From a virus, in IMG/VR virus record IMGVR_UViG_3300030328_004331, positions 1 to 49,897 of that record: a stretch of DNA of 49,897 nt. One strand, 5' to 3'. The translations under genes and the position numbers were made by a program. The first letter of the stretch is position 1. The number at the start of each line of letters is the position of its first letter. Shown in pieces: positions 7,546-15,641 of the stretch. Below the pieces are notes generated by a model. That model was not told the DNA's origin and searched no databases. It was given only the letters and a program-made list of their open reading frames with translations.

Positions 7546-9902
7546 ATCGTGTCTACGGCCTGAGGGTTAGGCGGCTCGGGGGTAGCCCCTACAGATTGAG
7601 CAAGCCTCTCTATTACTTGAGCCTGCCTGAGAAGTTGGTTCGCATTAGCTTCAGATTGACCTGCAATTTGTTGAGTAAGCCCACCAACTTCAGTTAATAC
7701 TTGCTGCCTTATTGCTTCGCTTGCTTCAGACAACTGCTGAGCAACCTGTTGTTGTATTAGCTGAGAAGCCTCTTGCATCTGTGCAACAACTTGCTGTTGC
7801 ATAGCTGCAGCGTTCTCGCTTCCTTCTTGTTCTGCTGCCTGCTGTTCTTGCGCTTGTCCTTGAAGCTCCTCAAGTGATTTTGCCATCTTAAGCCTAAAGT
7901 CCCGAGGAACACCTGCTAGTTCAAAAATCTGGTTAAGCAATCCTATTGCCTGCTCTGGCCCAACAACTTGAGCAATTAATGGATTACTCATTGCGGAACC
8001 AAACAACTGGGTCATTACGTTTGCGCTGGCTGAGTTATTTATCCTGTCCATTCCATCCCTTACAGAAGAGAATGACTCAACAGATATAGCTGTTTTATCC
8101 CTTACGGCAACAACCGGTTTAGAGGTAATACCGTCATCCGATTCCTCAACAGTAAACCCAAGACTTTCTAGCCTCTCCCTTGTAATAGGAGTTTGCAGCT
8201 GCGCGTAAAAGTCCGTTTCACCGTAAGCCATAAGGCCGTTATATATTTGTTTTTTCCACGCATATATAGCTCTGTCCACAGCAGAGCTGGTAAACTGAAG
8301 CCTGTTGCTTGTGTAGCTAGCAATACTTCTAACCTCCTCAGCGGTCTGTTCGTGAGACGCAGCTGCTCCAACCTCTTGGGCCGATAAAACAAGAACGCGC
8401 TCTAATATATCAAGTATAGACCTAACCCCATTTATAACATCAGCAGTGTTCTGCTGAGGGAACTTAAACGAGGTGAAAGCTTTCTCTGGGTCATGCTGAC
8501 CTATTCTAGCCTTCCTAGAGGAATACCCTACAAAATTTAAAGTACTGTACATATTCTGCCCAGCATCATTTATTTCCTCCACGGTTTCGGATCCAACTTG
8601 ATCTTCATCAACAAAAGTCATGTTGGTCAAGTTCTGCTTAATACTTAAAAGATATTGGGTCAGAAGGTTTCCAACATGATCTTGAAAAGGTAATATCTCT
8701 AAAGATAGGGAAGGGTTTATTGTTTGAAGCTCGTTGCTGTCATATCCATAATATATGGCTGGACAGTAAGGAAGAGGCTCTGCATATATAACAGTATCAT
8801 CTTGAGCCACACAGAACCTGAACCAAACGTCATGGTCGTAGTCGAAAAAGCCCATTGATTTTGGGTTTAACTTTTCAAAGTATTCTGTGACTAAGACGGA
8901 GTAGTCATCATGTTCGCTTGTATAATACTGAGCGTCTTTTTCCCTATCCAACAATAAAGCCCCAGATTCCTTCTGAAGAAACTTAACTGTTCCAGAATAT
9001 CCAGAGTTAATATACAGACCAAAATTCGCATTAGATGTAAGCCAGTCTATACTTCCCGCAGCAATTTTATCTTTATTGTAATAATGCTCGTTCCCACTTA
9101 AATCTCCATATCGCTGTATTGCCCAGTAACCACTAAACTTACAACCAGAATCAGAATTAAAAGAACTTGGCCTGTGGGCAACATCCCAAAAAGTTCTAGT
9201 AGGGTGAGGCATGTGGTATCTAACACCCTCTTTAATGTAGACTTCCTTTTCGTTGCCCTCGCTATCTCTAACTAATTGCTTCTCGCTATGCCAAGATTCT
9301 TTAGGGAACTGAAAACAATATCCGTAATGTAGGGTTTGGAAAATACTTTGCGAAAGCGTACTGGAATAATCGTATTGCTGAGAAATTAATTGAACCCTGT
9401 CGGTTACAATCTCGCCTTTGATTCTGTTTTTCTGTGTGCTTTTATGCGGCTCGTACTTAAATAGAGGGACAAGGTTTCGGTCGTTAAATATCCTAGCCCA
9501 TCTAATAGTTACGTAAGCCTTAACAAGCGGAACAAAAATTTGATAAAACCTAGGAAGGTTCAACGCCTTCGTCGTTTCACCTTTAGCCGAAACATGATCT
9601 TCGATTAAGTGGGAAACCCCCCAGTTATCCAAAGCATCAGCAACAGATTGGTCATCTGAATCCTTGCTAATTAAACTATGAAGTATGGTTGGAGATATTT
9701 GCCTAAGGGGAGCGTTCCAAGCTAAATCAAGAGAATGGTAAAGCTTGTGATCTCTTAAACTTCTGGAGACACCCTCTTGGATTCTGTTCCTCATCCTCCC
9801 AATGAATCTGTCTATCTTGTCGCTTTTAACCTCGGCGGTAAACGCAGACTTCATTGCTTCCTGAGAATATCCGTGATCTCTTAATATATCTAAATCTATC
9901 AT
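7542..9902 (-). CDS. Portal (head-tail connector) protein
   Basis: 786 aa, first gene of the portal-scaffold-capsid order. The central body contains patterns found in large podoviral portals: FKYEPHKSTQ, VRYHMPHPTRTFWDVAHRP, LPYCPAIYYGYDSNELQ, and a long helical part RSILDILERVLVLSAQEVGAAASHEQTAEEVR (quoted in pieces). The last ~130 residues form an Ala/Gln-rich helix (EEQQQ-type runs, IAGQSEANANQLLRQAQVIERL), fitting the barrel that reaches into the capsid. In the virion a dodecamer forms the DNA channel and docks terminase. No other gene here is a better portal candidate. Confidence 0.75.
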   Translation of the reverse strand: MIDLDILRDHGYSQEAMKSAFTAEVKSDKIDRFIGRMRNRIQEGVSRSLRDHKLYHSLDLAWNAPLRQISPTILHSLISKDSDDQSVADALDNWGVSHLIEDHVSAKGETTKALNLPRFYQIFVPLVKAYVTIRWARIFNDRNLVPLFKYEPHKSTQKNRIKGEIVTDRVQLISQQYDYSSTLSQSIFQTLHYGYCFQFPKESWHSEKQLVRDSEGNEKEVYIKEGVRYHMPHPTRTFWDVAHRPSSFNSDSGCKFSGYWAIQRYGDLSGNEHYYNKDKIAAGSIDWLTSNANFGLYINSGYSGTVKFLQKESGALLLDREKDAQYYTSEHDDYSVLVTEYFEKLNPKSMGFFDYDHDVWFRFCVAQDDTVIYAEPLPYCPAIYYGYDSNELQTINPSLSLEILPFQDHVGNLLTQYLLSIKQNLTNMTFVDEDQVGSETVEEINDAGQNMYSTLNFVGYSSRKARIGQHDPEKAFTSFKFPQQNTADVINGVRSILDILERVLVLSAQEVGAAASHEQTAEEVRSIASYTSNRLQFTSSAVDRAIYAWKKQIYNGLMAYGETDFYAQLQTPITRERLESLGFTVEESDDGITSKPVVAVRDKTAISVESFSSVRDGMDRINNSASANVMTQLFGSAMSNPLIAQVVGPEQAIGLLNQIFELAGVPRDFRLKMAKSLEELQGQAQEQQAAEQEGSENAAAMQQQVVAQMQEASQLIQQQVAQQLSEASEAIRQQVLTEVGGLTQQIAGQSEANANQLLRQAQVIERLAQSVGATPEPPNPQAVDTI

Positions 9903-10183
9903 ATCAACACTGGCTTTCCTTTTGCTTCCGCATCATCAACTGCTTTTTTTAGTCTATTGTAGCGCTCCTTCAGGGAGCTTTGCCCGTACAGTTTTAAAAA
10001 CATTTTAACAGCAACCCCCTCCTGAACTTGATCGGTGGAACCGCTATACTGACCAAAAACAACTGTACCTTTTTCTAAGTCAAACTCTGGCTTGAGCCTC
10101 TTCAAGTGTATAGAAAAAGAATATCTCCCTTGTTTGTCTCTATTGACAACAACGGAAAGATTCTTATCTGGAGCTTCCCTCAT
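9899..10183 (-). CDS. Hypothetical protein upstream of portal
   Basis: 94 aa; beta-rich centre (YSFSIHLKRLKPEFDLEKGTV) and a helical C-terminus (SLKERYNRLKKAVDDAEAKG). It overlaps the portal gene by 4 nt and shares one base with the gene before it. Part of the virion operon; function unknown. Confidence 0.6.
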   Translation of the reverse strand: MREAPDKNLSVVVNRDKQGRYSFSIHLKRLKPEFDLEKGTVVFGQYSGSTDQVQEGVAVKMFLKLYGQSSLKERYNRLKKAVDDAEAKGKPVLI

Positions 10184-10431
10184 TAAGCCAAAGCATCTGG
10201 CCCCTCAGGGACAGCGCTGTCTATAACCTGATTGTCGGACACGGGAGCGTCATACATGTAGTCTTCAAGATCTAGGTGTTCCACCTGAACCTCAACAAAC
10301 TCGGGGCCAGCAACACTTACCCTGCCCTCTACATTTTCCAACATGATTGTATCTCCTTCCGCGTAAGCAGAAAGAAGCTCCCCTATGTCCTCGTAACCGG
10401 GTTTAGTCAGATCTATTTGAATAGTAATCAT
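10183..10431 (-). CDS. Hypothetical acidic protein
   Basis: 82 aa. Begins MITIQIDLTKPGYEDIGELLSAY and is rich in Asp, Glu and Val (FVEVQVEHLDLEDYMYDAPVSD). The spacing is tight on both sides (4-nt overlap upstream, one-base downstream). Probably a soluble accessory protein of head assembly; not recognised. Confidence 0.58.
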   Translation of the reverse strand: MITIQIDLTKPGYEDIGELLSAYAEGDTIMLENVEGRVSVAGPEFVEVQVEHLDLEDYMYDAPVSDNQVIDSAVPEGPDALA

Positions 10432-10901
10432 TTCTTTTTCTTTTTAGCCCTGTAGAACTCAGGCCCCTTAGTCTCAGTTTTTTTCTTGGCGGCTTTAGAA
10501 CCAACACGGCTCTTGATAGCCTTAATGCCTTTACTGGCAACTCCCCCACCAATCCCAGTAACAGCTTTCTTAGCACCACTCTTCACCCCCTCAACAAATT
10601 TTTTAACAGCCTTCCTGTTTTGTTTCTGCTTCTTTGTTGGGTTGTCTCCAAGCGTAACGCCTAAACTGAATCTTTTTATTTTAGTGTCTATTTTTTTCTT
10701 CTCCTCTTTAAGGAGATCCATCTTGTCGTTAAGGGCTTTAATCTTTTTATCTCTTCTTGCCCTGTCCACTGCAGAAGCTTCTCTTTTTGCAGCAGATTTT
10801 CGGGCATCAGAAATTTGGGATTTACGTTCTGAAATTTCTTTATCAGCTTTAGCTTTTAAAGCCTTAAGTCTTTCGAACCCGCCTAGTTTTTTATGAGCCA
10901 T
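10428..10901 (-). CDS. Hypothetical basic coiled-coil protein
   Basis: 157 aa, about one third Lys/Arg. Residues 1-80 form a charged coiled coil (LKALKAKADKEISERKSQISDARKS, and KALNDKMDLLKEEKKKIDTKIKRF). The C-terminal half is Gly/Lys-rich (KKAVTGIGGGVASKGIKAIKSRVGSK) and ends in a Lys run. It is the first gene of the leftward portal operon and is divergent from terminase. The composition suggests nucleic-acid contact, perhaps an internal head protein; this is inference. Confidence 0.6.
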   Translation of the reverse strand: MAHKKLGGFERLKALKAKADKEISERKSQISDARKSAAKREASAVDRARRDKKIKALNDKMDLLKEEKKKIDTKIKRFSLGVTLGDNPTKKQKQNRKAVKKFVEGVKSGAKKAVTGIGGGVASKGIKAIKSRVGSKAAKKKTETKGPEFYRAKKKKK

Positions 10902-11000
10902 AATATTTTAGTTCTCCGCAAAGCCACTATGTGTATCATTTGTCCCATGTCCAGTCTAGTCTTGGAATAAAAAAAACGCGACACTAATATCGCGGAGCTT
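10902..11000. promoter_or_regulatory. Divergent intergenic region with inverted repeat before terminase
   Basis: About 100 bases between the leftward portal operon and the rightward terminase gene; promoters for both must lie here or be supplied by read-through. An inverted repeat CGCGA (10977-10981), 8-nt loop, TCGCG (10990-10994) ends at the terminase ribosome binding site (GGAG, 10994-10997). It may act as an operator or mRNA hairpin. No clear sigma-70 -35/-10 pair could be identified by eye. Confidence 0.4.
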
Positions 11001-12467
11001 ATGAGCGAACAAGACGGCGGTATATGGATGCCGCGGCTAAGCCCTAAACAGTACGAAATCTTTAACTGCTACGAACGATACGTTCTGGTTTCAGGCCCTC
11101 GATACTCAGCTAAAACTTGGGGGGTTCTTCAAAGATTAATGAGACACGCATGGGAAACTCCCTTTGCAAGAATCGGTGTATTCACCAATACGCTTAAAAA
11201 CGCTAAGGTTGGAGTGTGGGACTTGTTGTACCAGAAAATCGTACCAGAATGGACGGAGCAGCTAGAGGGCTGTGACCTAGAAACCCCCATGAAAATGGAC
11301 GGAGCAACCAGAATGGAGCACTTTAGGGTGACCAACATGCACGGTGGGGTGTCAGAGTTTCAGTTGCACTCGCTTAAAATCGAGGACGAAATAGCCCAAA
11401 AGGTTAAAGGAACCGTGTTTTCCTGCATATTTGTTTCCGAGCTAACAAACTTCAAAGAAGATTACGTTTTCCGATTCCCGAAAGGTCAGCTTCGTATGCC
11501 CGGAGTTCCTTACGACAGCCATATGTGGATAGCTGACACTAATCCGTGCGAGGATGAGGGTCAGGATTTTTGGGCTTATAAAATATGGTACGAAGAGGCT
11601 CAAAGAGATGATCACCCAAACCCTCAATACCAGAAAAATCTACACCTAATAGAAACAAAAGTAGCCGATAACACGTTCCTTGACCCTAGGGAGTTTGAAG
11701 ATCTTAAAGCTACCTTTGCCCATGACCCAGATCTGTACGCTTCATATGTAGAAGGCAAGTGGGTCGAAACATCAAAGGATTCTTTCTTCACCGGAGTGTT
11801 TAACTCAAGGCATATTGGTGGAAATAACGAGGGGAATTTTGAGAATTGGGACGTTCTACTGCCACAAGAAGACACGGATATAATGTACACAGGGTGGGAT
11901 TTAGGAGATAAAAACCACGCTGCAGTAATAATGGAAAAGGTTATGACATCCACTGGGCCCGCGTTTAACTTGCTTGATGAGCTTGTAATTATAGGGGAAG
12001 AGGTGTCGATTGAGGATTTTACTATAGCTTTTCAAGAAATGATGCGCGAATGGGAGGAAGTAAACGGAAAAAGATACCAGTGGATTCACTGGTCTGACGC
12101 CAGCGCGGTGGATAGATTTAGGTCGGCTGCTGGAACTTGGGACGCAATGATAGTATCTCAAGTTACTGGAGGTGAGATACAGCTCAGCCCGTGCCCGAAG
12201 TTCGCTGAATCCGTTAGACTAAGGGTTATGCTTACAAAGCAGCTGCTTACCGAAGGAAAACTAACAATAAGCGTAAAAGCAGAAGGAATGATAGACTCAC
12301 TAAAAGGTGGTCTTAAGAAAACTAAAGGAAGAAGCAAGAGAACATACGTTAGGAACAACAAACACAAGCACGTATGGGACGCAGCAACATACTGCATATT
12401 GGGAGAAATGTTCCACGATATTCAAATCGGGGGTGAAAGCCCGTCAGCTAAGCTTCTCAGAATTTAA
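11001..12467 (+). CDS. terL: Terminase large subunit (DNA-packaging ATPase/nuclease)
   Basis: 488 aa, the usual length. The N-terminal ATPase has a Walker A-type loop GPRYSAKT (residues ~32-39) and a hydrophobic Walker B strand followed by acid (CIFVSELTNF, ~145). ADTNP (~177) fits the coupling motif. The C-terminal RNase H-like nuclease starts at TGWDLGDKNHAAVI (~297), whose Asp binds metal; later acids include HWSDASAVDRF and HVWDAATY. It cuts concatemeric DNA and pumps it through the portal. It is the only rightward gene among virion genes and its end overlaps a leftward gene by 4 nt. No recognisable small subunit is adjacent. Confidence 0.93.
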   Translation: MSEQDGGIWMPRLSPKQYEIFNCYERYVLVSGPRYSAKTWGVLQRLMRHAWETPFARIGVFTNTLKNAKVGVWDLLYQKIVPEWTEQLEGCDLETPMKMDGATRMEHFRVTNMHGGVSEFQLHSLKIEDEIAQKVKGTVFSCIFVSELTNFKEDYVFRFPKGQLRMPGVPYDSHMWIADTNPCEDEGQDFWAYKIWYEEAQRDDHPNPQYQKNLHLIETKVADNTFLDPREFEDLKATFAHDPDLYASYVEGKWVETSKDSFFTGVFNSRHIGGNNEGNFENWDVLLPQEDTDIMYTGWDLGDKNHAAVIMEKVMTSTGPAFNLLDELVIIGEEVSIEDFTIAFQEMMREWEEVNGKRYQWIHWSDASAVDRFRSAAGTWDAMIVSQVTGGEIQLSPCPKFAESVRLRVMLTKQLLTEGKLTISVKAEGMIDSLKGGLKKTKGRSKRTYVRNNKHKHVWDAATYCILGEMFHDIQIGGESPSAKLLRI

Positions 12468-12730
12468 GCGGCATGAAACTCACCGCCACCTTCACCATCT
12501 TCATCATCAAACTCTGAAGGATCTCCAGATCCCTCGCTAAGCATATCAATCAAAACGGTTTTGGCGTACTCTGCCATACCCGCCGCAGTCAAGGCTCCAC
12601 CATAAAACCTAAGACTAATGTATTCTTTTTCTTCTAGTTCACCGTTGGAAAGAACAACAAGTGCGTGTCCGAAATGTTCAGAAAGTATGCTTGAAACTTT
12701 CCCCGCCATCTCTTTCTGAATCTCGGTCAT
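12464..12730 (-). CDS. Hypothetical protein, acidic Gly-rich tail
   Basis: 88 aa. Begins MTEIQKEMAGKVSSILSEHFGHALVVLSNG, has a beta/alpha core and ends in an acidic Gly-rich tail (PSEFDDEDGEGGGEFHAA). It converges on terminase with a 4-nt overlap and lies 3 nt after the lysozyme gene, so it belongs to that leftward operon. Not recognised. Confidence 0.6.
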   Translation of the reverse strand: MTEIQKEMAGKVSSILSEHFGHALVVLSNGELEEKEYISLRFYGGALTAAGMAEYAKTVLIDMLSEGSGDPSEFDDEDGEGGGEFHAA

Positions 12731-12733
12731 GTA

Positions 12734-13372
12734 TTACCTTGTCTTTCTTATCCTAAAGTAAGATTTCCCATCACTTCCCCTTACAATTCCCTCTCCCTTT
12801 CGAGGGGCCTTAGCCTTAATAGGAAGTTTTTTTGCCCCTAAAACAACCCCTTTAAAAGCTGCAGCGTTTCTTTCCATTCTAGGAGCCACTCCAGTTCCTT
12901 CTTTTTTGGAAGTCCTGTACTCAGCATTGTTCAGGTATTCTTCAGCAGCTGCCCTGAAATCCCCGCTGTTCATCAGCTTTAAAGTTTTAGGGCTCCCTGA
13001 CAGATCCCCCCTAAAAAAACCATCCACAACAGCATTCTGAGCTGATTTAGGAAGACTATCAAAGTTCTTAACCTTCCTTCTCGCTAAGTTAATTTTAGAT
13101 TTAATGTCGTAATCAAACAGTTTCTGCATCTGGGAATTGCTTAAAGGCATGCCCCCAGACAAAATCACATTATAATTGTTGCCAACGACCCTTTTCAACA
13201 CAGGGTCGTTCTTTGTAATAAGATGACCAACTCCTATTGTCAGGTTTCCTTTGTGGTCTTTATAAGCATATCCGGGCCTACCCTCCTTACCCTTACCCTC
13301 GCTTCGAACAATATATTCATAAAGCGAATCAGGTGCGGTAGGCCTAACTCTTTTAATCTTAGTATCTGCCAT
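12734..13372 (-). CDS. Endolysin, T4-type lysozyme (GH24 family)
   Basis: 212 aa. Residues ~14-60 carry the family signature: catalytic Glu in VRSEGKGKEG, then AYKDHKGNLTIGVGH, whose Thr/Gly/His segment completes the E-D-T arrangement of T4 lysozyme. The later helix NAVVDGFFRGDL is also typical. The last ~45 residues are a basic extension (KKLPIKAKAPRKGEGIVRGSDGKSYFRIRKTR, in pieces), possibly a wall- or envelope-binding tail. It cleaves the MurNAc-GlcNAc bond of peptidoglycan. No signal peptide or SAR helix is visible, so export would need a holin, or the protein acts from the virion. Confidence 0.86.
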   Translation of the reverse strand: MADTKIKRVRPTAPDSLYEYIVRSEGKGKEGRPGYAYKDHKGNLTIGVGHLITKNDPVLKRVVGNNYNVILSGGMPLSNSQMQKLFDYDIKSKINLARRKVKNFDSLPKSAQNAVVDGFFRGDLSGSPKTLKLMNSGDFRAAAEEYLNNAEYRTSKKEGTGVAPRMERNAAAFKGVVLGAKKLPIKAKAPRKGEGIVRGSDGKSYFRIRKTR

Positions 13373-13399
13373 AGTCGTTTACCATTTTTTTAGCCGCCA

Positions 13400-13567
13400 T
13401 TATTTACCCACTTTCTTCATTGCCATCTTATGGGACTCAGTAAATGTCTTACCCTCAGACATCAACTTCCTCATAGTGGACATGTGTTTCTTTGTATGGT
13501 GGACAGAATGTTTCTTAAGAGTGTCCTCCTGCCTCTTTGTAAGAGCTTTCTTTTTTTTAATAGCCAT
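13400..13567 (-). CDS. Small Lys/His-rich protein
   Basis: 55 aa from the ATG at 13565-13567. The frame is open further upstream, but that part shadows neighbouring genes and is Arg-rich noise. Sequence features: MAIKKKKALTKRQEDTLKKH, HHTKKHMSTMRKLM, FTESHKMAMKKVGK. It overlaps the upstream small gene by 11 nt. Small basic proteins of this kind recur next to lysis and packaging genes of marine podoviruses; a DNA-binding or internal head role is possible but unproven. Confidence 0.6.
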   Translation of the reverse strand: MAIKKKKALTKRQEDTLKKHSVHHTKKHMSTMRKLMSEGKTFTESHKMAMKKVGK

Positions 13568-13676
13568 AGCTACTTTTTTTCTTTGAAGGCTTTTTCTTCT
13601 TAGTTGAAGACTTCTTTGCTGTTCCAGCTTTTTTCTTAGTGGAACCCATCTTGTATCCTTTTCCGTATCCCGGCAT
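13557..13676 (-). CDS. 39-aa Lys-rich small protein
   Basis: ATG at 13674-13676, TAA at 13557-13559. Begins MPGYGKGYKMGSTKKK, continues with Lys/Ser/Thr blocks and ends KKKSSYGY. The MPGY-G start and Lys blocks resemble small basic proteins annotated in many aquatic phages. It sits 4 nt after an upstream gene and overlaps the next basic gene by 11 nt. The Tyr/Gly-framed Lys core is probably disordered and nucleic-acid binding. It is below the usual size cutoff for gene callers. Confidence 0.6.
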   Translation of the reverse strand: MPGYGKGYKMGSTKKKAGTAKKSSTKKKKPSKKKSSYGY

Positions 13677-13680
13677 TGTA

Positions 13681-14124
13681 TTAACTCCACTCGTCGGACT
13701 CTAGTAACTCCAGTATTGTGCCGTAGTTCTCTATGTCCTTCGCTGTGTCTAGCATAGGCTCGTTCAATGCGGCTGGCGATTCTTTGTTTTCGATTCGGTT
13801 CCACGTTAAGTTCATCATTCTCTGCAACTTATCGTTTAGCCGAAACCCAACACCAAGCATGTTCAACTCCTTCTTGTCCCAAGCCGCTATGTTCTTACTC
13901 CCATAGTCGCTTTGCTTCTTATCAAATAGTATTAAATTCTCGATTTTGTTTTTAGCCGCCTTCTTCGCCATCCCCGTTTTTAAATTCAGGGCTTGCGACA
14001 GAATCCCCGCGAGGAACGCTGTGCTCGGTTTGTGCTGCATTTTGTTCAGCGTTAATATTATCGCCTCCCTCGCCTGTTCCGTCGTCAGGCTTTCCTCCAC
14101 TGATTGTGACTTGTTTTGGGTCAT
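13681..14124 (-). CDS. Hypothetical protein with long overlap into upstream gene
   Basis: 147 aa from the ATG at 14124, or 96 aa from the ATG at 13971 (MAKKAAKNKIENLILF). The long form overlaps the upstream gene by 173 nt, yet its N-terminal part (TTEQAREAIILTLNKMQHKP, TAFLAGILSQALNL) reads like a real helical protein. The same DNA in the upstream frame encodes low-complexity Gly/Asp/Asn sequence. Either start is possible: no clear ribosome site supports 14124, and GGGG directly abuts 13971. Function unknown. Confidence 0.55.
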   Translation of the reverse strand: MTQNKSQSVEESLTTEQAREAIILTLNKMQHKPSTAFLAGILSQALNLKTGMAKKAAKNKIENLILFDKKQSDYGSKNIAAWDKKELNMLGVGFRLNDKLQRMMNLTWNRIENKESPAALNEPMLDTAKDIENYGTILELLESDEWS

Positions 14125-14617
14125 TTATTTGTATAGGTGTAATTTGTTGACCGGGCATAAAGCTGGCCTTCTTCTTTGTTTCCTCAGACTTCAATTGCTT
14201 ATTGTTCACCATGTTTCCGCATATTTTAGCGGACTCTGTTAGCTGTTTAGAAACCTCTACTGCTTTGCTTATAGCCTGAAGCTTTATAGCGTCGTCATCA
14301 GACTCATACGCAATGTCAGATGCTAGCTGCATTAACGGCTCAAGCTTCTCTGCCGAGAGAAAGACATAGCCAATACTGGTCTTAACCACTCCCTCGTTCT
14401 CTATGAAGTCCCCAAGCTTCTTGAGCTCTGAGTATTTCTTTCTCTTGAGGGCTACTAGGCCAGTCCCAGCTGCCGCCTGTTTGGCTTCTTTGTCTGAAAA
14501 CATTCCCTTAGTTGGTGGGACAATCGGTGTCTCACCCTCAGGAATGTCCAAGTTTTTGTCGTCTTCCATTAAATTTCCTGTTTCACTCATCCCATCCAAA
14601 CTCCAGATTGTTGTCAC
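13952..14617 (-). CDS. Hypothetical protein; small-terminase candidate by position only
   Basis: 221 aa as an open frame. The in-frame Met at residue 10 (MSETGNLMEDDKNL, 14590) is an alternative start that overlaps the upstream gene by only 8 nt. The central region is helical (SAEKLEPLMQLASDIAYESD, AISKAVEVSKQLTESAKIC). The C-terminal third is Gly/Asp/Asn/Glu-rich and probably disordered. A DNA-binding helical body with a floppy tail in the packaging/lysis block fits a small terminase subunit, but no HTH is clear, so I leave it unnamed. Confidence 0.55.
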   Translation of the reverse strand: MTTIWSLDGMSETGNLMEDDKNLDIPEGETPIVPPTKGMFSDKEAKQAAAGTGLVALKRKKYSELKKLGDFIENEGVVKTSIGYVFLSAEKLEPLMQLASDIAYESDDDAIKLQAISKAVEVSKQLTESAKICGNMVNNKQLKSEETKKKASFMPGQQITPIQINDPKQVTISGGKPDDGTGEGGDNINAEQNAAQTEHSVPRGDSVASPEFKNGDGEEGG

Positions 14618-14795
14618 GCGCCCAGCAGGTAGCGTCCTTGTATTTAGTTTTTAGTGGCATATAGCACATACATCCTAACTCAGGATCCTTGTATTCACCG
14701 CAAGTTCTCCTCTTTTGGCTGAATATCGGACACTGAAAGCACTCTCGGTATCTCGCCGTTCGTGTGGTCGAGTCCACCATTTGCGTGTAAGGCAT
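14583..14795 (-). CDS. Cys-rich zinc-binding small protein
   Basis: 70 aa from the ATG at 14793-14795; the frame upstream of it shadows the neighbouring gene. Cysteines are arranged as ECFQCP, then TCGEY, then GCMCYM, then ATCW, enough ligands for one or two zinc ions. The pattern resembles small Cys-rich proteins common in phage genomes. It overlaps the upstream gene by 101 nt and the downstream one by 8 or 35 nt. Role unknown; zinc binding is inferred from spacing. Confidence 0.6.
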   Translation of the reverse strand: MPYTQMVDSTTRTARYRECFQCPIFSQKRRTCGEYKDPELGCMCYMPLKTKYKDATCWARDNNLEFGWDE

Positions 14796-15474
14796 CCCGA
14801 AGATTGACCACCACATCAACTGGGCCCCTGTTTTCAGGATGTGAGGCAGACACTTTACGGCCCCTAATGAACGGCACAAGGAAATGGCCCCCAGCAACGC
14901 GGCTGTTCCGAACTCCACCGCACGGGATACTCGTTTGCGATATGAACGAACGATATACATCTATTAAATTGCCTTTCAGTTTGTAAACAACCCTAGCTAC
15001 GTACCTGCAATAATCAGCCGCCGACAAGTTCTTTCTTTTATTCTTCTCGGATCTGATCATATTGCTCCACCAAGACTTCCTAGGTGCTACCTCTAGCCCC
15101 CAGTAGATATGGTCGTTCTTAAAAGCAAGTAGCCTAGTGTTACTCATTTCTGCCCAAAACCCTTTGTTTTTGGCTATTTCGACACAGGCATCATGCCCCT
15201 TGCCCTTGAAGTCTTGACCTATGTTTTTGAACTCATCATGCAGTCCGTTCTTCCAGTTAGCCCTGTAGGGTATGGGGTATATCTCTGCAAACCCTAGGTC
15301 TATGGATCGTTGCTGGTTAATCAGCTGATCCAGCATTTTTTCCTGCATAACCTCCCAAACTAGCTTCATCTGAGGCAGGCTAATTACCCCGGTCTCAGAT
15401 ATACTTTTCAGGAGCTTTTCATCATAAAACATTTTTTTAGAAAAAAAAACTTGCAAGGCCTTTGCCGTGCACAT
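14695..15474 (-). CDS. Hypothetical protein, first of the leftward lysozyme-side operon
   Basis: 259 aa from the ATG at 15474; an ATG at 15432 (MFYDEKLLKSISETG) is equally plausible because the 14 residues before it look unlike coding sequence and neither has a good ribosome site. Features: helical N-terminus, then FAEIYPIPYRANWKNGL, an aromatic WGLEVAPRKSWWSNM stretch, and a basic helix. I do not recognise a family. It faces the rightward early genes across a 167-nt divergent gap, so its promoter should lie there. Confidence 0.62.
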   Translation of the reverse strand: MCTAKALQVFFSKKMFYDEKLLKSISETGVISLPQMKLVWEVMQEKMLDQLINQQRSIDLGFAEIYPIPYRANWKNGLHDEFKNIGQDFKGKGHDACVEIAKNKGFWAEMSNTRLLAFKNDHIYWGLEVAPRKSWWSNMIRSEKNKRKNLSAADYCRYVARVVYKLKGNLIDVYRSFISQTSIPCGGVRNSRVAGGHFLVPFIRGRKVSASHPENRGPVDVVVNLRDALHANGGLDHTNGEIPRVLSVSDIQPKEENLR

Positions 15475-15641
15475 AGGGTGCGTCCCGCAGAGGGTGGCAG
15501 GCCAAGGCAGATTAACGGCCTACCACAACAACAACAATAATTTTATCCCCCCTCGGGCTGAGGGCTCTAGCTAGTTCTGCTCACATCCTAGCGCCACCTC
15601 TGCACTCATACACTTGGCCCGGGTGGGGAGTTTTTTTTGAA
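15475..15641. promoter_or_regulatory. Divergent control region between left and right operons
   Basis: The region has no gene. It holds an imperfect inverted repeat (GTGGCAGGCC near 15496 with GGCCTACCAC near 15520, one mismatch), a small hairpin CCCTC-GGGCT-GAGGG near 15550, and a GGGGAG plus T-run just before 15642. It must contain the early rightward start and probably a leftward start. I could not pick convincing -35/-10 boxes by eye. Confidence 0.45.

Noticed and set aside
12307-12540. 77-codon + frame overlapping the end of terminase
   Set aside because: Overlaps terL in another frame with Thr/His-rich low-quality sequence; no start signal.
13360-13399. 13-codon frame (MAAKKMVNDYGRY) coupled to a basic gene
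   Set aside because: Too short to support, overlaps the lysozyme start, no independent evidence.
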